Shown here: positions 6,632 through 6,742 of the stretch, piece by piece
Position numbering within the stretch: the stretch's first letter is position 1
How the letters are laid out: the number at the start of each line of letters is the position of its first letter
Assembly (NCBI GenBank): GCA_016281165.1
Contig: JAEEIC010000262.1
Span: forward strand, 1 to 6,742
DNA: 6,742 bases
Source: Bacillota bacterium
Lineage (GTDB): Bacteria > Bacillota > Clostridia > Peptostreptococcales > Anaerovoracaceae
Direction: 5' to 3'
The notes under the pieces: model-generated
The model's database searches: none
What the model was told of the DNA's origin: nothing
The model's input: the letters and a program-made list of their open reading frames with translations, nothing else
Program-made: the position numbers and the translations under genes

Positions 6632-6681
6632 TCTGCTCTTTCCGGGCGGCAGAGCCCGTGAGAACGATCAGATCCTCTCAT
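6632..6681 (+). promoter_or_regulatory. Structured 5' leader, candidate attenuator or riboswitch-like element
   Basis: Between the promoter and the next gene the leader can form several stems. CGGGC (6643-6647) pairs with GCCCG (6654-6658). The same strands can instead pair as TCTGC/GCAGA (6632-6636 with 6649-6653) or GCTCT/AGAGC (6635-6639 with 6651-6655). A separate stem pairs TGAGA (6659-6663) with TCTCA (6676-6680) and is followed by TTTTA. I could not match it to a riboswitch consensus that I know, including ZTP or tetrahydrofolate types. Regulatory function is speculative. Confidence 0.3.
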
Positions 6682-6709
6682 TTTACGCAAGAAAAAGGTC
6701 CAGACTGAT

Positions 6710-6742
6710 ATGGAAAACAAAAGCCTTAAGGAATTCACCGCC
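6710..6742 (+). CDS. Start of a further gene, possibly a methenyltetrahydrofolate cyclohydrolase/cyclodeaminase-family protein
   Basis: Only the first 11 codons are in the window: MENKSLKEFTA. The ATG follows AAAGG (6694-6698) at 11 bases, a slightly long spacing, and lies about 80 bases downstream of a strong promoter. The N-terminus resembles the FchA/FTCD-C (formiminotransferase-cyclodeaminase) family, whose members typically begin with a short 'S/T-x-x-E/K-F' segment before an LAS..P.PGGG motif, which would lie just beyond the window. Those enzymes act on one-carbon folates in the cytoplasm. That a gene starts here is fairly likely; the family is a guess from 11 residues. Confidence 0.45.
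   Translation, partial: MENKSLKEFTA

Larger units (their letters stand above)
6532..6709. other. Intergenic region after recG
   Basis: This 178-base gap holds no supported gene and no T-tract terminator. It contains GC-rich short palindromes (for example GCCGCGGC at 6569-6576), a hairpin at 6588-6608, an extended -10 promoter, and a roughly 80-base leader with possible secondary structure, all described separately. Confidence 0.6.

Noticed and set aside
6553..6738. Minus-strand 61-codon open frame at the right end
   Set aside because: It has no recognisable domain, runs opposite to all the neighbours and overlaps a good + strand promoter and gene start.

Overview
The window reads almost entirely on the + strand and is densely coding. 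It looks like a chromosomal stretch from a GC-rich anaerobic bacterium, most likely a member of the Bacillota (Clostridia-like). The grounds for that are an Asp23/Gls24-family gene next to recG, a YjmF/UxuB-type short-chain mannonate oxidoreductase, and a possible cyclodeaminase gene start. Arginine is often AGG and isoleucine often ATA despite the GC-rich base composition. The lineage call is an inference and a group such as Synergistota is not excluded. No mobile elements, CRISPR arrays, tRNAs or rRNAs were seen.

Region 1 (about 1-4038) is a tightly packed sugar-acid operon. It holds the 3' end of a PfkB-family kinase that resembles 2-dehydro-3-deoxygluconate (KDG) kinase, then gnd (6-phosphogluconate dehydrogenase), then an SDR-type D-mannonate oxidoreductase (uxuB/yjmF type), then a LarA-superfamily protein with the full set of nickel-pincer-nucleotide histidines and lysine. 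Gaps are -4 to +18 bases. Family knowledge includes LarA homologues that are D-gluconate 2-epimerases. D-gluconate and D-mannonate are C2 epimers, so the neighbours make this the best-supported role. The operon would then connect D-fructuronate, D-mannonate and D-gluconate. From there carbon could go to the oxidative pentose phosphate route (through Gnd) or to KDG phosphate (through the kinase).

Region 2 (about 4039-6531) is a housekeeping pair, an Asp23/Gls24-family protein overlapping the start of recG by 29 bases. The fakA-type DAK gene often found between them in Bacillota is absent. A 41-base gap with a small inverted repeat and a weak -10-like sequence separates this pair from the sugar operon.

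Region 3 (6532-6742) is a 178-base intergenic stretch with a good extended -10 promoter and a leader that can form competing hairpins. It is followed by the first 11 codons of another gene, whose N-terminus resembles the folate enzymes of the FchA/FTCD-C cyclodeaminase family.
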